Source of the DNA: Clostridia bacterium
GTDB taxonomy: Bacteria > Bacillota > Clostridia > Oscillospirales > Butyricicoccaceae
Length of the DNA stretch: 23,156 bases
Assembly: GCA_900763355.1 (NCBI GenBank)
Contig: CAAFJY010000102.1
Location: 1-23,156 of the forward strand
Direction of reading: 5' to 3'
This document shows, one piece after another, positions 14,860 through 23,116 of the stretch; positions within the stretch are counted from its first letter, which is position 1, and every line of letters begins with the position of its first letter. Position numbers and translations under genes: made by a program. Below the pieces are notes generated by a model, which saw only the letters and a list, made by a program, of their open reading frames with translations, had not been told where the DNA came from and did not search any database.

Positions 14860-15806
14860 GAGAAAAAGCGAAAAACCCCGCTCCCGCACCAGAGGAGCGC
14901 TGCCGCCACCCCCGCCGCCAGCCCGCCCCGGAGGAGGGCGACCGCAAGCCACCTCCGGCAGTCCACGCCCCCCTGGTACAGCAGCCGCAGAGCCTGGAGC
15001 TGCACCGCCAGCCCGCCCCAGCCGCAGCTCAGGGCCAGCAGGGGCAGGAGAATGGCTCTCTTCAGCCCGCAGGAGACCAGAGCCGCCGCCCCGCCGGTGA
15101 GCTCCAGCCCGGCGCGGACCAGCGCGCTCCCCGGCCCCGGGGGCAGCAGAGGGCTCACTGCCCCCGCCAGCACCGAGCACAGGAGCACAAAGGCGCAGAC
15201 ATTGAGAAATTTGGAAAAGCTCTCGCTCACCGCCGCCAGGAGCCGCTGGGAAAAGGGCTCGCTCGGCGGGAATTTTTCTGTAAAGCTTTTTTCCTGTTCA
15301 GCCAGCGGTTTTTCTGGCAAGAGGAGCGCCAGCAGCACCCCGGCCAACAGCTGGGAGCTATAGAGCAGAACGCCGTCCCGCAAACTCCCCAGCATCCCGC
15401 CCCCCAGGGCACCGATGACAAAGGCAGGGCCGGGACAGTGGCACACCATAGCCAGCCGCCGGGCCTGACGGGGGCTGCATCGTCCCTGGGCGCACAGCTG
15501 GGCCGCACACCCCGCCCCTACGGGGAAGCCCCCGGCCGTTCCCAGCAGCAGCGCCGCGCCCCCGCATTCCGGCAGTCCCAGCCGCCGCAGCAGCCACCGC
15601 GTTCCCCGGGATGGCGCGCCCAGCTCCCCTGTGAGCAGCGCCGTCACCACAAAAAAGGGGAAGAGGGTGGGCAGCAGCACCTGGGTGCACAAGCGCACCC
15701 CTTCGGCACAGCCCCGGGCCGCCTGCCCCCGCAGGAGCAGCAGTCCGCCCCCGGCCAGCAGGAGGCCCGCCCGGCGGAGGGCGGCGGCGAGACGGTCTTT
15801 TGTCAT
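14856..15806 (-). CDS. ylbJ: Sporulation integral membrane protein YlbJ (nucleoside-recognition/Gate domain)
   Basis: A 316-residue polytopic membrane protein. Diagnostic stretches are LCTQVLLPTLFPFFVV (about 40-55), GTAGGFPVGAGCAAQL, CHCPGPAFVIGALGGGMLGS (about 122-141) and GWGGLAVQLQ near the C-terminus. YlbJ is made in the mother cell under sigma-E in Bacillus and is needed for spore cortex or heat resistance. It is shorter than the roughly 400-residue Bacillus protein. I chose ATG 15806 (GGGGGA 5 nt upstream); the frame is open to 15878, but those extra residues overlap yqfC and lack a ribosome binding site. It is divergent from yqfC across about 60 bp. Confidence 0.85.
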   Translation of the reverse strand: MTKDRLAAALRRAGLLLAGGGLLLLRGQAARGCAEGVRLCTQVLLPTLFPFFVVTALLTGELGAPSRGTRWLLRRLGLPECGGAALLLGTAGGFPVGAGCAAQLCAQGRCSPRQARRLAMVCHCPGPAFVIGALGGGMLGSLRDGVLLYSSQLLAGVLLALLLPEKPLAEQEKSFTEKFPPSEPFSQRLLAAVSESFSKFLNVCAFVLLCSVLAGAVSPLLPPGPGSALVRAGLELTGGAAALVSCGLKRAILLPLLALSCGWGGLAVQLQALRLLYQGGVDCRRWLAVALLRGGLAAGVAAALLWCGSGVFRFFS

Positions 15807-15830
15807 GGCGATCCCCCGTTTCCGATATAC
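15802..15830 (+). promoter_or_regulatory. Candidate sigma-E-type promoter for yqfC-yqfD
   Basis: GATATACT (15824-15831) resembles the sigma-E -10 CATACAnT at 6 of 8 positions. GTCATGG (15802-15808) partly matches the -35, about 14-15 bp upstream. yqfCD is sigma-E controlled in Bacillus. The sequence support here is weak. Confidence 0.3.
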
Positions 15831-15865
15831 TGGTGCAGAATATTCCGTGAAAGGGGCGTCTATGA

Positions 15866-16147
15866 ATGAAAAAGCCAAGCCTTCGCCTGCCGGGGCGGGA
15901 GGGCGCGCCGCCGGGTCTGTGGGGCTCCCGCCCCCAGCTCAGCCTGGACGGCGACCGGACGCTGGTGGTGGAGCATCACCAGGGCATCCTGGACTATGGG
16001 CCGGAGGAGGTCCTGGTGGCCGCCGGAGGCCTGCGAATCCGGGTGAAGGGAAGGGACCTGCGCCTGGCCGCCATGGACGGCGACGGCCTGTGTCTTTGCG
16101 GACAGATCCGGGAGATCGCCTATGAGAGCCGGGAGGGCCCGTGCTGA
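15866..16147 (+). CDS. yqfC: Sporulation protein YqfC
   Basis: A 93-residue protein of the YqfC family, found only in spore formers and always beside yqfD. The family core is clear: PQLSLDGDRTLVVEHHQGILDYGPEEVLVAAGG, then the second half with RIRVKGRDLRL, LCLCGQIREIAYE. Biochemical function is unknown; the Bacillus gene is mother-cell expressed. AAAGGGG (15850-15856) is 9 nt before the ATG. The stop overlaps the yqfD GTG start. Confidence 0.88.
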   Translation: MKKPSLRLPGREGAPPGLWGSRPQLSLDGDRTLVVEHHQGILDYGPEEVLVAAGGLRIRVKGRDLRLAAMDGDGLCLCGQIREIAYESREGPC

Positions 16148-17337
16148 GCCGGGGCCTGCACCGGCTGGAGGGCAGCGTCCGGGTGGAGCTCCGGGGCGGG
16201 GGAGCCGAGCGGTTTTTCACCCGCTGCGCCCAGACGGGGGTGTGCTTCCGGGAAGTGGAGCGGGCGGAGATCGACCGGGTCTCCTTCACCGTGGGGCTGC
16301 CGGATTTTTTCCGCCTGCGGCAGCAGGCCCGGCGGTGCGGCGTGACCCTCCGGGTGACGGAAAAGCGGGGCCTGCCCTTTGCGGCGGGGCGGATGCTGCG
16401 GCACCGGGTGCTGGCGGTGGGGCTCATTCTCTCGGCGGCGGCCATGCTGTGGCTTTCCGGGCGGGTGTGGACCATCCGGGTGGAGGGGTGTGTGGAGACC
16501 ACCCCGGGGGAGATCTTATCCCTCCTGTCCCAGGCGGGGCTGCGCACGGGGGTCCGGCGGCAGGATCTCCCCCTGAAAACCATCAAAAGCGACGTGATGG
16601 CGGGCACTGACAAGCTCTCCCGCCTTACGATCAATTTCCGGGGCATCCACGCCCTGGTACAGGTGTGGGAGCGGTCGGCGGGCCCCGGACAAATCGACGA
16701 GAGCGTCCCCTGCGACGTGATCTCACCGGTGACGGGGATCATCCTCCGCCTGCGGGTGCGGCAAGGGACGGCCCGGGTGAAGGTGGGGGACACCGTCCAG
16801 GCGGGGGACGTGCTGGTCTCCGGCGTCATTCCCGGGGCAGAGGGGAGTCCGGACCGCACCGTCCATGCCCTGGCCGAGGCCGACATCCGCACCTGGCACA
16901 CCGGGATGGCCCTCATCCCCGGGGAGCTGCGGGCCGCTCTCCCGGGGGAACTGGGGAAAAAACAGCGGTTTTTCCGGGTGGGGGAGCGGATTTTTCCCCT
17001 GGGTTTCGTTGAAAAACCCGCCTTTTTGTGGTATGATACACAAATCGGGACAAAAGCGCTGCGGCTGCACCCCGACCAGGTCTTTCCCCTGGAATGGGGA
17101 TGGACGGCCCAGCGGGAGCTGCGGGCGGGGGATGCCCCCACGGCGGAGGAGCTCTCGGCCCGGGCGGAAGCGCGCATGACCGAGCGCCTTTTGGCATCCC
17201 ACCCCGGGGCGGAGCTGGCGGGGAGCCGCTTTTCCCTGGAGGTCACCGAAAGCGGGGCCTTTTTGGCCACCCTCCGGGCCGAGCTGGTGGAGACCTGCGG
17301 CACCGAGGTCCCCTTGGCTCATAACAATACGGAATAA
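16141..17337 (+). CDS. yqfD: Sporulation protein YqfD
   Basis: A 398-residue membrane protein required for efficient sporulation in Bacillus. The N-terminal cytoplasmic domain is followed by one transmembrane segment (about 86-106, VLAVGLILSAAAMLWLSG), a segment opening TIRVEGCVETTPGEILSLL, and a barrel-sandwich (biotinyl-lipoyl-like) segment VTGIILRLRVRQGTARVKVGDTVQAGDVLVSG (about 200-231). The start is GTG 16141 with GGGAGGG (16131-16137) 3 nt upstream, overlapping the yqfC stop. A sigma-A-like promoter lies within its coding region (17009-17037). Confidence 0.88.
   Translation: MLSRGLHRLEGSVRVELRGGGAERFFTRCAQTGVCFREVERAEIDRVSFTVGLPDFFRLRQQARRCGVTLRVTEKRGLPFAAGRMLRHRVLAVGLILSAAAMLWLSGRVWTIRVEGCVETTPGEILSLLSQAGLRTGVRRQDLPLKTIKSDVMAGTDKLSRLTINFRGIHALVQVWERSAGPGQIDESVPCDVISPVTGIILRLRVRQGTARVKVGDTVQAGDVLVSGVIPGAEGSPDRTVHALAEADIRTWHTGMALIPGELRAALPGELGKKQRFFRVGERIFPLGFVEKPAFLWYDTQIGTKALRLHPDQVFPLEWGWTAQRELRAGDAPTAEELSARAEARMTERLLASHPGAELAGSRFSLEVTESGAFLATLRAELVETCGTEVPLAHNNTE
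17009..17037 (+). promoter_or_regulatory. Intragenic sigma-A promoter in yqfD driving phoH and downstream genes
   Basis: TTGAAA (17009-17014), a 17-bp spacer and TATGAT (17032-17037), each one mismatch from consensus, with an extended -10 TG at 17029-17030. The local sequence is clearly A/T-rich against the surrounding gene. The predicted start near 17044 gives a leader of about 330 nt before phoH. Confidence 0.65.
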
Positions 17338-17371
17338 CGAAACCACAGGAAATACAGGAGACAAAGCAAAC

Positions 17372-18385
17372 ATGACGGAACAGATCATCCATGTGGACCG
17401 GGTGGAACACCTGATCAATCTTTTTGGTTCCTTTGACGAAAATACCAAGATTTTGGAGCGGGAATACGGCGTCAACATCCTCTGCCGGGACACCGAGCTC
17501 AAGATCTGCGGCGAGCCGGAGGCCGTCGTTTCGGCCCGGGCGGCGGTGGAGGCCCTCCTCCAGCTGGCGGTGCGGGGGGAGCAGATCTCCCAGCAAAACG
17601 TCAACTATGTCATCTCCCTGGTGCGGGACGGGCAGGAGGACCAGATCGCCCAGATGGGCAAGGACGTCATCTGCGTCACCACCCGGGGCAAGCAGGTGAA
17701 GGCCAAGACCGTGGGCCAGCAGAAATACGTCAACGCCATCCAGAAAAACATCATCACCCTGGGCATCGGCCCGGCGGGCACCGGCAAGACCTATCTGGCC
17801 GTGGCCTGCGCCGTGGCGGCCTTCCGGGAAAAGACCATCAACCGCATCATCCTCACCCGGCCGGCGGTGGAAGCGGGGGAGAAGCTGGGCTTCCTCCCCG
17901 GGGATCTGCAGAACAAGGTGGATCCCTATCTCCGCCCCCTCTACGACGCCCTCTTTGATATGCTGGGGGCCGAGGCCTATCAGCGCTATCTGGAGCGGGG
18001 GAACATCGAGGTGGCCCCCCTGGCCTATATGCGCGGGCGGACGCTGGACGATGCCTTCATCATCCTGGACGAGGCTCAGAACACCACCCCCGAGCAGATG
18101 AAGATGTTCCTCACCCGCATCGGCTTCGGCTCCCGGGCGGTCATCACCGGGGACGTCACCCAGGTGGATCTCCCCGACGGAAAGCGCTCCGGGCTCAAGG
18201 AGGCCGTCCGGGTCATCCAGGGCCTGGAGGATGTGGCCGTCTGCACCCTGGACCACAAGGATGTGGTGCGCCACGAGCTGGTCAGCCGCATCATCAAGGC
18301 CTATGAGACCTATGACCAGCAGCGCCAGAACAAGGAAAAAGAATCCCACGAAAAGAGGAAGTATTATGGCAAAATTAAAGGTTGA
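17372..18385 (+). CDS. phoH: PhoH-like ATPase (YbeZ/PhoH)
   Basis: A 337-residue P-loop ATPase, tied by its constant partnership with YbeY to rRNA processing. An N-terminal KH-like region (about 1-70) precedes Walker A GPAGTGKT (133-140), the motif ILTRPAVEAGEKLGFLPGD (160-178), Walker B FIILDEAQN (229-237) and VITGDVTQVDLP. SD AGGAG (17356-17360) is 11 nt from the ATG. It overlaps ybeY by 20 nt. Confidence 0.95.
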   Translation: MTEQIIHVDRVEHLINLFGSFDENTKILEREYGVNILCRDTELKICGEPEAVVSARAAVEALLQLAVRGEQISQQNVNYVISLVRDGQEDQIAQMGKDVICVTTRGKQVKAKTVGQQKYVNAIQKNIITLGIGPAGTGKTYLAVACAVAAFREKTINRIILTRPAVEAGEKLGFLPGDLQNKVDPYLRPLYDALFDMLGAEAYQRYLERGNIEVAPLAYMRGRTLDDAFIILDEAQNTTPEQMKMFLTRIGFGSRAVITGDVTQVDLPDGKRSGLKEAVRVIQGLEDVAVCTLDHKDVVRHELVSRIIKAYETYDQQRQNKEKESHEKRKYYGKIKG

Positions 18386-18854
18386 GCTGGAGGGGGACCT
18401 CCGGGAAAGCGAGGCCCGTCTCATCCGTCTGGCGGCCAAGGCCGCCTTCGCCCGGTTCGACTATCCCTTTGACGGGGAGGTCTCGGTCACCGTCACCGAC
18501 GACGGGGGCATCCGGGCCTATAACCGCCAGTTCCGGGATGTGGATTCGGCCACCGATGTGCTGTCCTTCCCCCTGAACGATTTTTATCGGGGAGAGCCCC
18601 GGGAGGCGCTGGAGGAGCTTCTGGACCCCACCACCGGCCGGGTCCCCCTGGGGGACATGATCCTCTCACTGGAGCGGGCCCAGGCCCAGGCCGCCGAGTT
18701 CGGCCACAGCGCCGCCCGGGAGTGCGCCTATCTCACCGTCCACAGCATGCTCCATCTCCTGGGCTTTGACCATGTGGACGAGGGGGAGGAAAAGGCCGCC
18801 ATGCGCCGGGAGGAAGAGGCCATCCTGGCCGTCCTGGGTCTTCCCCGGGAATAA
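18366..18854 (+). CDS. ybeY: rRNA maturation factor / endoribonuclease YbeY
   Basis: A 162-residue metalloprotein needed for 16S rRNA 3'-end maturation and ribosome quality control. The zinc ligands sit in HSMLHLLGFDH (H126, H130, H136), and the family motif TDVLSFP is at 63-69. ATG 18366 with AGAGGAA about 6 nt upstream is preferred to the longer frame from 18231, which lies wholly inside phoH. Confidence 0.95.
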   Translation: MAKLKVELEGDLRESEARLIRLAAKAAFARFDYPFDGEVSVTVTDDGGIRAYNRQFRDVDSATDVLSFPLNDFYRGEPREALEELLDPTTGRVPLGDMILSLERAQAQAAEFGHSAARECAYLTVHSMLHLLGFDHVDEGEEKAAMRREEEAILAVLGLPRE

Positions 18855-18946
18855 AACCCGCGAAAAACACGAAAGAACCCCGCTCCTGCGGGAAACATAA
18901 GAAAAACGGCAGGGCAGCTCTGCGCCTGTGATGAAAGGAAAACAAT

Positions 18947-19837
18947 ATGATCGAAAAAACCGGGATCTTCTCCCTGGTGGGCCGGCCCAACGCCGGGAAA
19001 TCCACCCTCACCAACGCCCTCTGCGGGCAAAAGGTGGCCATCGTTTCGGACAAGCCCCAGACCACCCGCACCCGCATCACCGGTGTTCTCAACCGGGACG
19101 GCTGCCAGATGATCTTTTTGGACACCCCCGGTCTCCACAAGCCCCGGACCCGTCTTGGGGATTATATGGTCAAGGTCATCAACGACACCGTGGCCGATGT
19201 GGATACCGCCGTCCTTTTGGTGGAGCCGGTGGCGCGCATCGGCGTGCCGGAGCAGATGCTCATCGACCGCATCCGCCAGCTGGATCTCCCCGCCGTGCTG
19301 GTCATCAACAAGATCGACACGGTGGAGAAGGAGACCCTTCTCGCCGTCATCGCCGCCTATACCCAGGCCCATGACTTCGAGGCCGTCGTCCCTGTCAGCG
19401 CAAAGACGGGGGACGGGCTGGACATCCTGGTCTCCGAGCTGGAAAAGCTGTGCGTGGAATCCCCCCAGCTCTTCCCCGACGGGATGGTCTCGGACCAGCC
19501 GGAGCGCCAGCTCATCGCCGAGATCATCCGGGAAAAGCTCCTGCAGAACCTGGACAAGGAGGTCCCCCATGGCGTGGCCGTGGAGATCGAGCAGATGAAG
19601 GAAGAAAACGGCGTCATGCACGTCGCCGCCGTCATTTATTGCGAACGCAAGAGTCATAAAGGAATCATCATTGGGAAAAACGGCGCCATGCTGAAAAAGG
19701 TGGGCGCTTCCGCCCGGCCGGAGATCGAAGCCCTGCTGGACAGCCGCGTTTTCCTCCAGCTGTGGGTCAAGATCAAGGAGGATTGGCGCAACAGCCCCGC
19801 CCAGATCCGCAACTTCGGCTACACCGAGGAGGGCTGA
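18947..19837 (+). CDS. era: GTPase Era, 30S ribosome assembly
   Basis: A 296-residue essential GTPase that binds the 3' end of 16S rRNA during 30S assembly. GTPase motifs: G1 GRPNAGKST (12-20), G2 region TTRTRITG (39-46), G3 DTPG (59-62), G4 NKID (121-124) and G5 SAK (151-153). The C-terminal KH domain has the RNA-binding loop IIIGKNGAMLKKVG (about 240-253). SD AAAGGA (18934-18939) precedes the ATG. The 92-bp gap after ybeY carries only a small CCCGC/GCGGG stem without a T run; dgkA and cdd, which occupy this gap in Bacillus, are absent. Confidence 0.97.
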   Translation: MIEKTGIFSLVGRPNAGKSTLTNALCGQKVAIVSDKPQTTRTRITGVLNRDGCQMIFLDTPGLHKPRTRLGDYMVKVINDTVADVDTAVLLVEPVARIGVPEQMLIDRIRQLDLPAVLVINKIDTVEKETLLAVIAAYTQAHDFEAVVPVSAKTGDGLDILVSELEKLCVESPQLFPDGMVSDQPERQLIAEIIREKLLQNLDKEVPHGVAVEIEQMKEENGVMHVAAVIYCERKSHKGIIIGKNGAMLKKVGASARPEIEALLDSRVFLQLWVKIKEDWRNSPAQIRNFGYTEEG

Positions 19838-19838
19838 G

Positions 19839-19855
19839 CCGGAAACAACTTCCGG
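19839..19855 (+). other. Small hairpin between era and yqzL
   Basis: CCGGAA (19839-19844)/TTCCGG (19850-19855) with a 5-nt loop, then GAGAG and five T residues. The stem is short and the T run displaced, so at most a weak attenuator within the operon. Confidence 0.3.
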
Positions 19856-19902
19856 GAGAGTTTTTCCCAAAAGGGGAGACCCTAGTCCCGAGGTGAAATG
19901 CC

Positions 19903-20037
19903 ATGCGCGAGCCCTTTTGGGACCTGTTTTACCGCACGGGCCTGCCCCAGGCCTATTGCTGCTATGCCCACACAAAACGGAGGGAGCGGGATGTACCAGA
20001 CGGTCAGCGGATTGACCATCCGCAGCGTGAATTATAG
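19903..20037 (+). CDS. yqzL: YqzL family small protein
   Basis: A 44-residue open frame beginning MREPFWDLFYRTGLPQAYCCY, with GAGGTGA (19890-19896) 6 nt before ATG 19903. Position (between era and recO), size and the pattern Met-acidic-aromatic-Trp-x-x-Phe-x-x-Thr-Gly-x-x-x-Ala-Tyr fit YqzL, a short conserved Firmicutes protein of unknown function. It overlaps recO by 47 nt in another frame; the last 15 residues lie in the overlap and look less conserved. It is too short for most gene callers. Confidence 0.75.
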   Translation: MREPFWDLFYRTGLPQAYCCYAHTKRRERDVPDGQRIDHPQREL

Positions 20038-20743
20038 AGAGTCGGACCAGATCCTCACCGTTTTGACCGAGGACCGGGGCCTGCTCACCGTCAAGGCCCG
20101 GGGCACCCGGCGCAAGGGGAGCCGCACCCGGGCGGCCAGCCAGCTGTTCACCCTGTCCCGCATGACGCTCTTTGAGCAGCGGGGCCGCTTCGTCCTGCAC
20201 GAAGCGGAGATCCTGCAGCAGTTCCCGGGGCTGAGCACATCCCTGACGTCCCTGTCCCTGGCCTCCTATTTCGCGGAGGTGTTGGGGACGGAAGCGGAGG
20301 ATTCCCCCGCTTCGCCGGAGGTGCTGCGGCTGGCCCTCAATTGTCTCTATGCCCTGTCCCACGGCCTGTGCCCCGAGCGGGCGGTGAAGGCCGCCTTTGA
20401 GCTGCGGTATATGGCGCTGGCGGGCTACAGTCCCGCTCTCGACCGGTGCTGCGTCTGCGGACGGGCCGACATCCCCGCCCCACGGGTCATGCTGGCGGCG
20501 GGGACGGTGCGCTGCGGCAGCTGTCCCGCACCGGGGCAGGGGGGAGCCGAGGCGATCCTGTCCCCCGCATCCCTGGACTGTGCCCGCTATCTTTTGTCCT
20601 GCGACCTGAAAAAGCTCTTTTCCTTCCGCCTGGCGGAGGAGGAGCTTTCCCGGCTGGGACGCTTTACCGAGCGGTATCTCCTCACCTGTATGGAGCGGGA
20701 GTTCCGCACGCTGGATTTCTACAAGAACGTAGGTGATACATAA
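19991..20743 (+). CDS. recO: DNA repair protein RecO
   Basis: A 250-residue recombination mediator that helps RecR load RecA onto SSB-coated single-stranded DNA. The N-terminal OB fold includes GLTIRSVNYRESDQILTVLTEDRGLLTVKARGTRR (about 7-41). A zinc-binding module follows with CCVC (153-156) and CGSC (175-178). ATG 19991 has GGAGGG (19979-19984) just upstream. The 31 extra residues available from 19898 overlap yqzL and lack family similarity, so I reject the longer start. Confidence 0.93.
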   Translation: MYQTVSGLTIRSVNYRESDQILTVLTEDRGLLTVKARGTRRKGSRTRAASQLFTLSRMTLFEQRGRFVLHEAEILQQFPGLSTSLTSLSLASYFAEVLGTEAEDSPASPEVLRLALNCLYALSHGLCPERAVKAAFELRYMALAGYSPALDRCCVCGRADIPAPRVMLAAGTVRCGSCPAPGQGGAEAILSPASLDCARYLLSCDLKKLFSFRLAEEELSRLGRFTERYLLTCMEREFRTLDFYKNVGDT

Positions 20744-23116
20744 ATGACCTTACAGGAAAAATCCCTTTCCACCATCGAGCTGCCGAAAATATTGGAGCTT
20801 TTGGCGGCCGAAGCCGCCACCGAGCCTGCCAAGGAGGCCTGCCGGGCCCTGCGCCCCAGCCCCCATCTCAGCCAGTGTGAAAAATGGCAGCAGGAGACGG
20901 AAGATGCCAGCAAGCTGATTGGCCTCCAGGGCAGCCCGGGCTTTTCGGGTATCAAGGATGTCTCCGGCGCGCTGGAGCGGGCCGACAAGGGGGGCTTTCT
21001 CAACCCCTCGGAGCTGCTCTCCATCGGCGCCATGCTGCGCACCGCCCGCCTGACCAAGAACTACCGGGACGAGCGTGAGGGGCAGGAGACCTTCCTGGAC
21101 GGGTACTTCACCCTCCTCTCCGGGAACAAATATCTGGAAGAAAAGATCGAGACCGCCATCGTGTCGGAGGAGGAGATCTCCGACCACGCCAGCTCGGAGC
21201 TCTATCAGATCCGCCGCCAGATCCGCACCGCCTCCGCCAAGGTGCGGGATGTTTTGTCCAAGATCACCTCCGGCAATTCCAAGGCCCTGCAGGACAGTAT
21301 CGTCACCCAGCGCAACGGCCGCTTTGTCGTACCGGTAAAGGCCGAATACCGGGGCAGCTTCCCCGGCATGGTCCACGATACCAGCTCCAGCGGCGCGACC
21401 CTCTTCATCGAACCCGCCGCCGTGGTGGAGCTCAACAACAACATCCGCATCCTCCAGGGGAAGGAAAAGGCCGAGATCGAGCGCATCCTGGCCCAGCTCT
21501 CCGCCGAGGTGGCCCAGTATTCCGACGCCATCCGCCGGGATTATCAGATGCTCTGCACCCTGGACGCCATCTTTGCCCGGGGGAAGCTGGGGTACAAGAT
21601 GCGGGCCATGCGCCCCCGTCTGCTGGACCGGGGCCGGACGGAAATTCTCAAGGCCCGGCATCCGCTTCTCGACCGGGACAAGGCCGTGCCCATCACCTTC
21701 TGCATCGGGGGGAACGTGGACACCGTCATCATCACCGGCCCCAACACCGGCGGCAAGACGGTGGGCATCAAGACCCTGGGCCTGCTCACCGCCATGGCCC
21801 AGTGCGGCCTGCAGATCCCGGCCGCCGACGGCAGCCAGATCGTCATTTTTGACAATATCCTGGCCGACATCGGGGACGAGCAGAGCATCGAGCAGTCCCT
21901 CTCCACCTTTTCCAGCCACATGCGCACCATCGTGGACATCCTGGCCGTGGCCGGGGACCGGACGCTGGTGCTGCTGGACGAGCTGGGAGCGGGCACCGAC
22001 CCGGTGGAGGGCGCGGCTCTCGCCCGGGCCATCATCCAGGAGCTGCGCTCCCGGGGGTGCACCGTGGCCGCCACCACCCACTATGCCGAGCTCAAGCTCT
22101 TTGGCCTGGAAACGCCGGGGGTGGAAAACGCCTCCTGCGAGTTCGACGTGCAGACCCTCCGCCCCACCTATCGCCTGATCTTCGGCGTGCCGGGGCGGTC
22201 CAACGCCTTTGCCATCTCCCAGCGCCTGGGGCTGGACGAGCACATCATCGAAAACGCCTCCGCCCTCATCGCCACCGAGGACAAGCGGTTCGAGGACGTC
22301 ATCTCCCGCCTGGAGGAAAAGCGCCAGGCCCTGGAATCCCGTCTTGCCGCCGCCGAGAGCCAGAAGCGGGACGCCGAGCAGGCCAACCAAAAGGCCCGGG
22401 AGCGCCTTTCCACCCTGGAAGCCGAGCGGGAAAAGCTCATCCTGGACGCCAAGCTCAAGGCCAAGGAGATCATCGACAACGCCCGCGCCGCCAGCGAAAT
22501 GGCTCTGGACGAGGCCAAAAAAGCCAAGCAGGAGGCCATGGACGGCAAGGACGTCAACCTGGCCAACGCCCGGGCCATCCTCCGGGGGACGTTGTCCGAG
22601 GCCGAAAAGAAAAACGCCGCCCAGCGGGCCGCCCGCAAGGCCATGCCCCTGCCCCGGGCGCTCAAGGCGGGGGACAGCGTGGAGATCGTTTCCGCCGGGA
22701 CCCGCGGTACCGTTTTGGAGACCCCCAAGCCCGGGGAAAAGGTCAAGGTCCAGGCGGGCATCCTCAAGATCCAGGTGCCGGCCTCCGACCTGCAGCTCAT
22801 GGACGCGCCCGCCCCGGCGAAAAAGGAGCCGGTGCGCTCGGGCGGCGCACGCCTGTCCGCGCCGGAGCGCTATTCCACCGAGCTGGATCTCCGGGGCGAG
22901 AGCGGGGACGAGGCCGTTTTGGAGCTGGACCGCTTCATCGACAACGCCGTGCGGCTCCATCTGGACACCATCACCATCATCCACGGCAAGGGCACCGGCG
23001 TGCTGCGCCAGCGGGTCCACGCCCGGCTGAAAAATCATCCCCAGATCAAGAGCTTCCGCCTGGGCGTCTATGGGGAGGGGGAAAACGGCGTCACCATCGC
23101 CACCTTGAAAAAATAA
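20744..23116 (+). CDS. mutS2: Endonuclease MutS2 (ribosome rescue / recombination factor)
   Basis: A 790-residue MutS2 protein, lacking the mismatch-recognition domain of MutS. Core and clamp regions (about 1-320) carry RFVVPVKAEYRGSFPGMVHD. ABC-type ATPase motifs are Walker A GPNTGGKT (332-339) and Walker B LVLLDELGAGTDP (408-420). A long charged coiled coil spans about 510-640. The C-terminal Smr nuclease domain (about 711-790) has LDLRG and HGKGTGVLR. MutS2 suppresses recombination in some species and splits collided ribosomes in Bacillus. Its ATG directly follows the recO TAA, so it is the last gene of this unit in the window. The final 40 bp show no clear terminator. Confidence 0.97.
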   Translation: MTLQEKSLSTIELPKILELLAAEAATEPAKEACRALRPSPHLSQCEKWQQETEDASKLIGLQGSPGFSGIKDVSGALERADKGGFLNPSELLSIGAMLRTARLTKNYRDEREGQETFLDGYFTLLSGNKYLEEKIETAIVSEEEISDHASSELYQIRRQIRTASAKVRDVLSKITSGNSKALQDSIVTQRNGRFVVPVKAEYRGSFPGMVHDTSSSGATLFIEPAAVVELNNNIRILQGKEKAEIERILAQLSAEVAQYSDAIRRDYQMLCTLDAIFARGKLGYKMRAMRPRLLDRGRTEILKARHPLLDRDKAVPITFCIGGNVDTVIITGPNTGGKTVGIKTLGLLTAMAQCGLQIPAADGSQIVIFDNILADIGDEQSIEQSLSTFSSHMRTIVDILAVAGDRTLVLLDELGAGTDPVEGAALARAIIQELRSRGCTVAATTHYAELKLFGLETPGVENASCEFDVQTLRPTYRLIFGVPGRSNAFAISQRLGLDEHIIENASALIATEDKRFEDVISRLEEKRQALESRLAAAESQKRDAEQANQKARERLSTLEAEREKLILDAKLKAKEIIDNARAASEMALDEAKKAKQEAMDGKDVNLANARAILRGTLSEAEKKNAAQRAARKAMPLPRALKAGDSVEIVSAGTRGTVLETPKPGEKVKVQAGILKIQVPASDLQLMDAPAPAKKEPVRSGGARLSAPERYSTELDLRGESGDEAVLELDRFIDNAVRLHLDTITIIHGKGTGVLRQRVHARLKNHPQIKSFRLGVYGEGENGVTIATLKK

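Noticed and set aside
14784..15869. Plus-strand open frame opposite ylbJ (361 codons)
   Set aside because: Pro/Gln/Arg-rich shadow; the minus strand encodes clear YlbJ motifs.
18880..18895. Terminator between ybeY and era
   Set aside because: The CCCGC/GCGGG stem is only 5 bp and is followed by A residues, not T.
20750..23038. Long minus-strand open frame opposite mutS2 (762 codons)
   Set aside because: Codon-bias shadow of mutS2, composition of Gly/His/Leu repeats, no recognisable domain.
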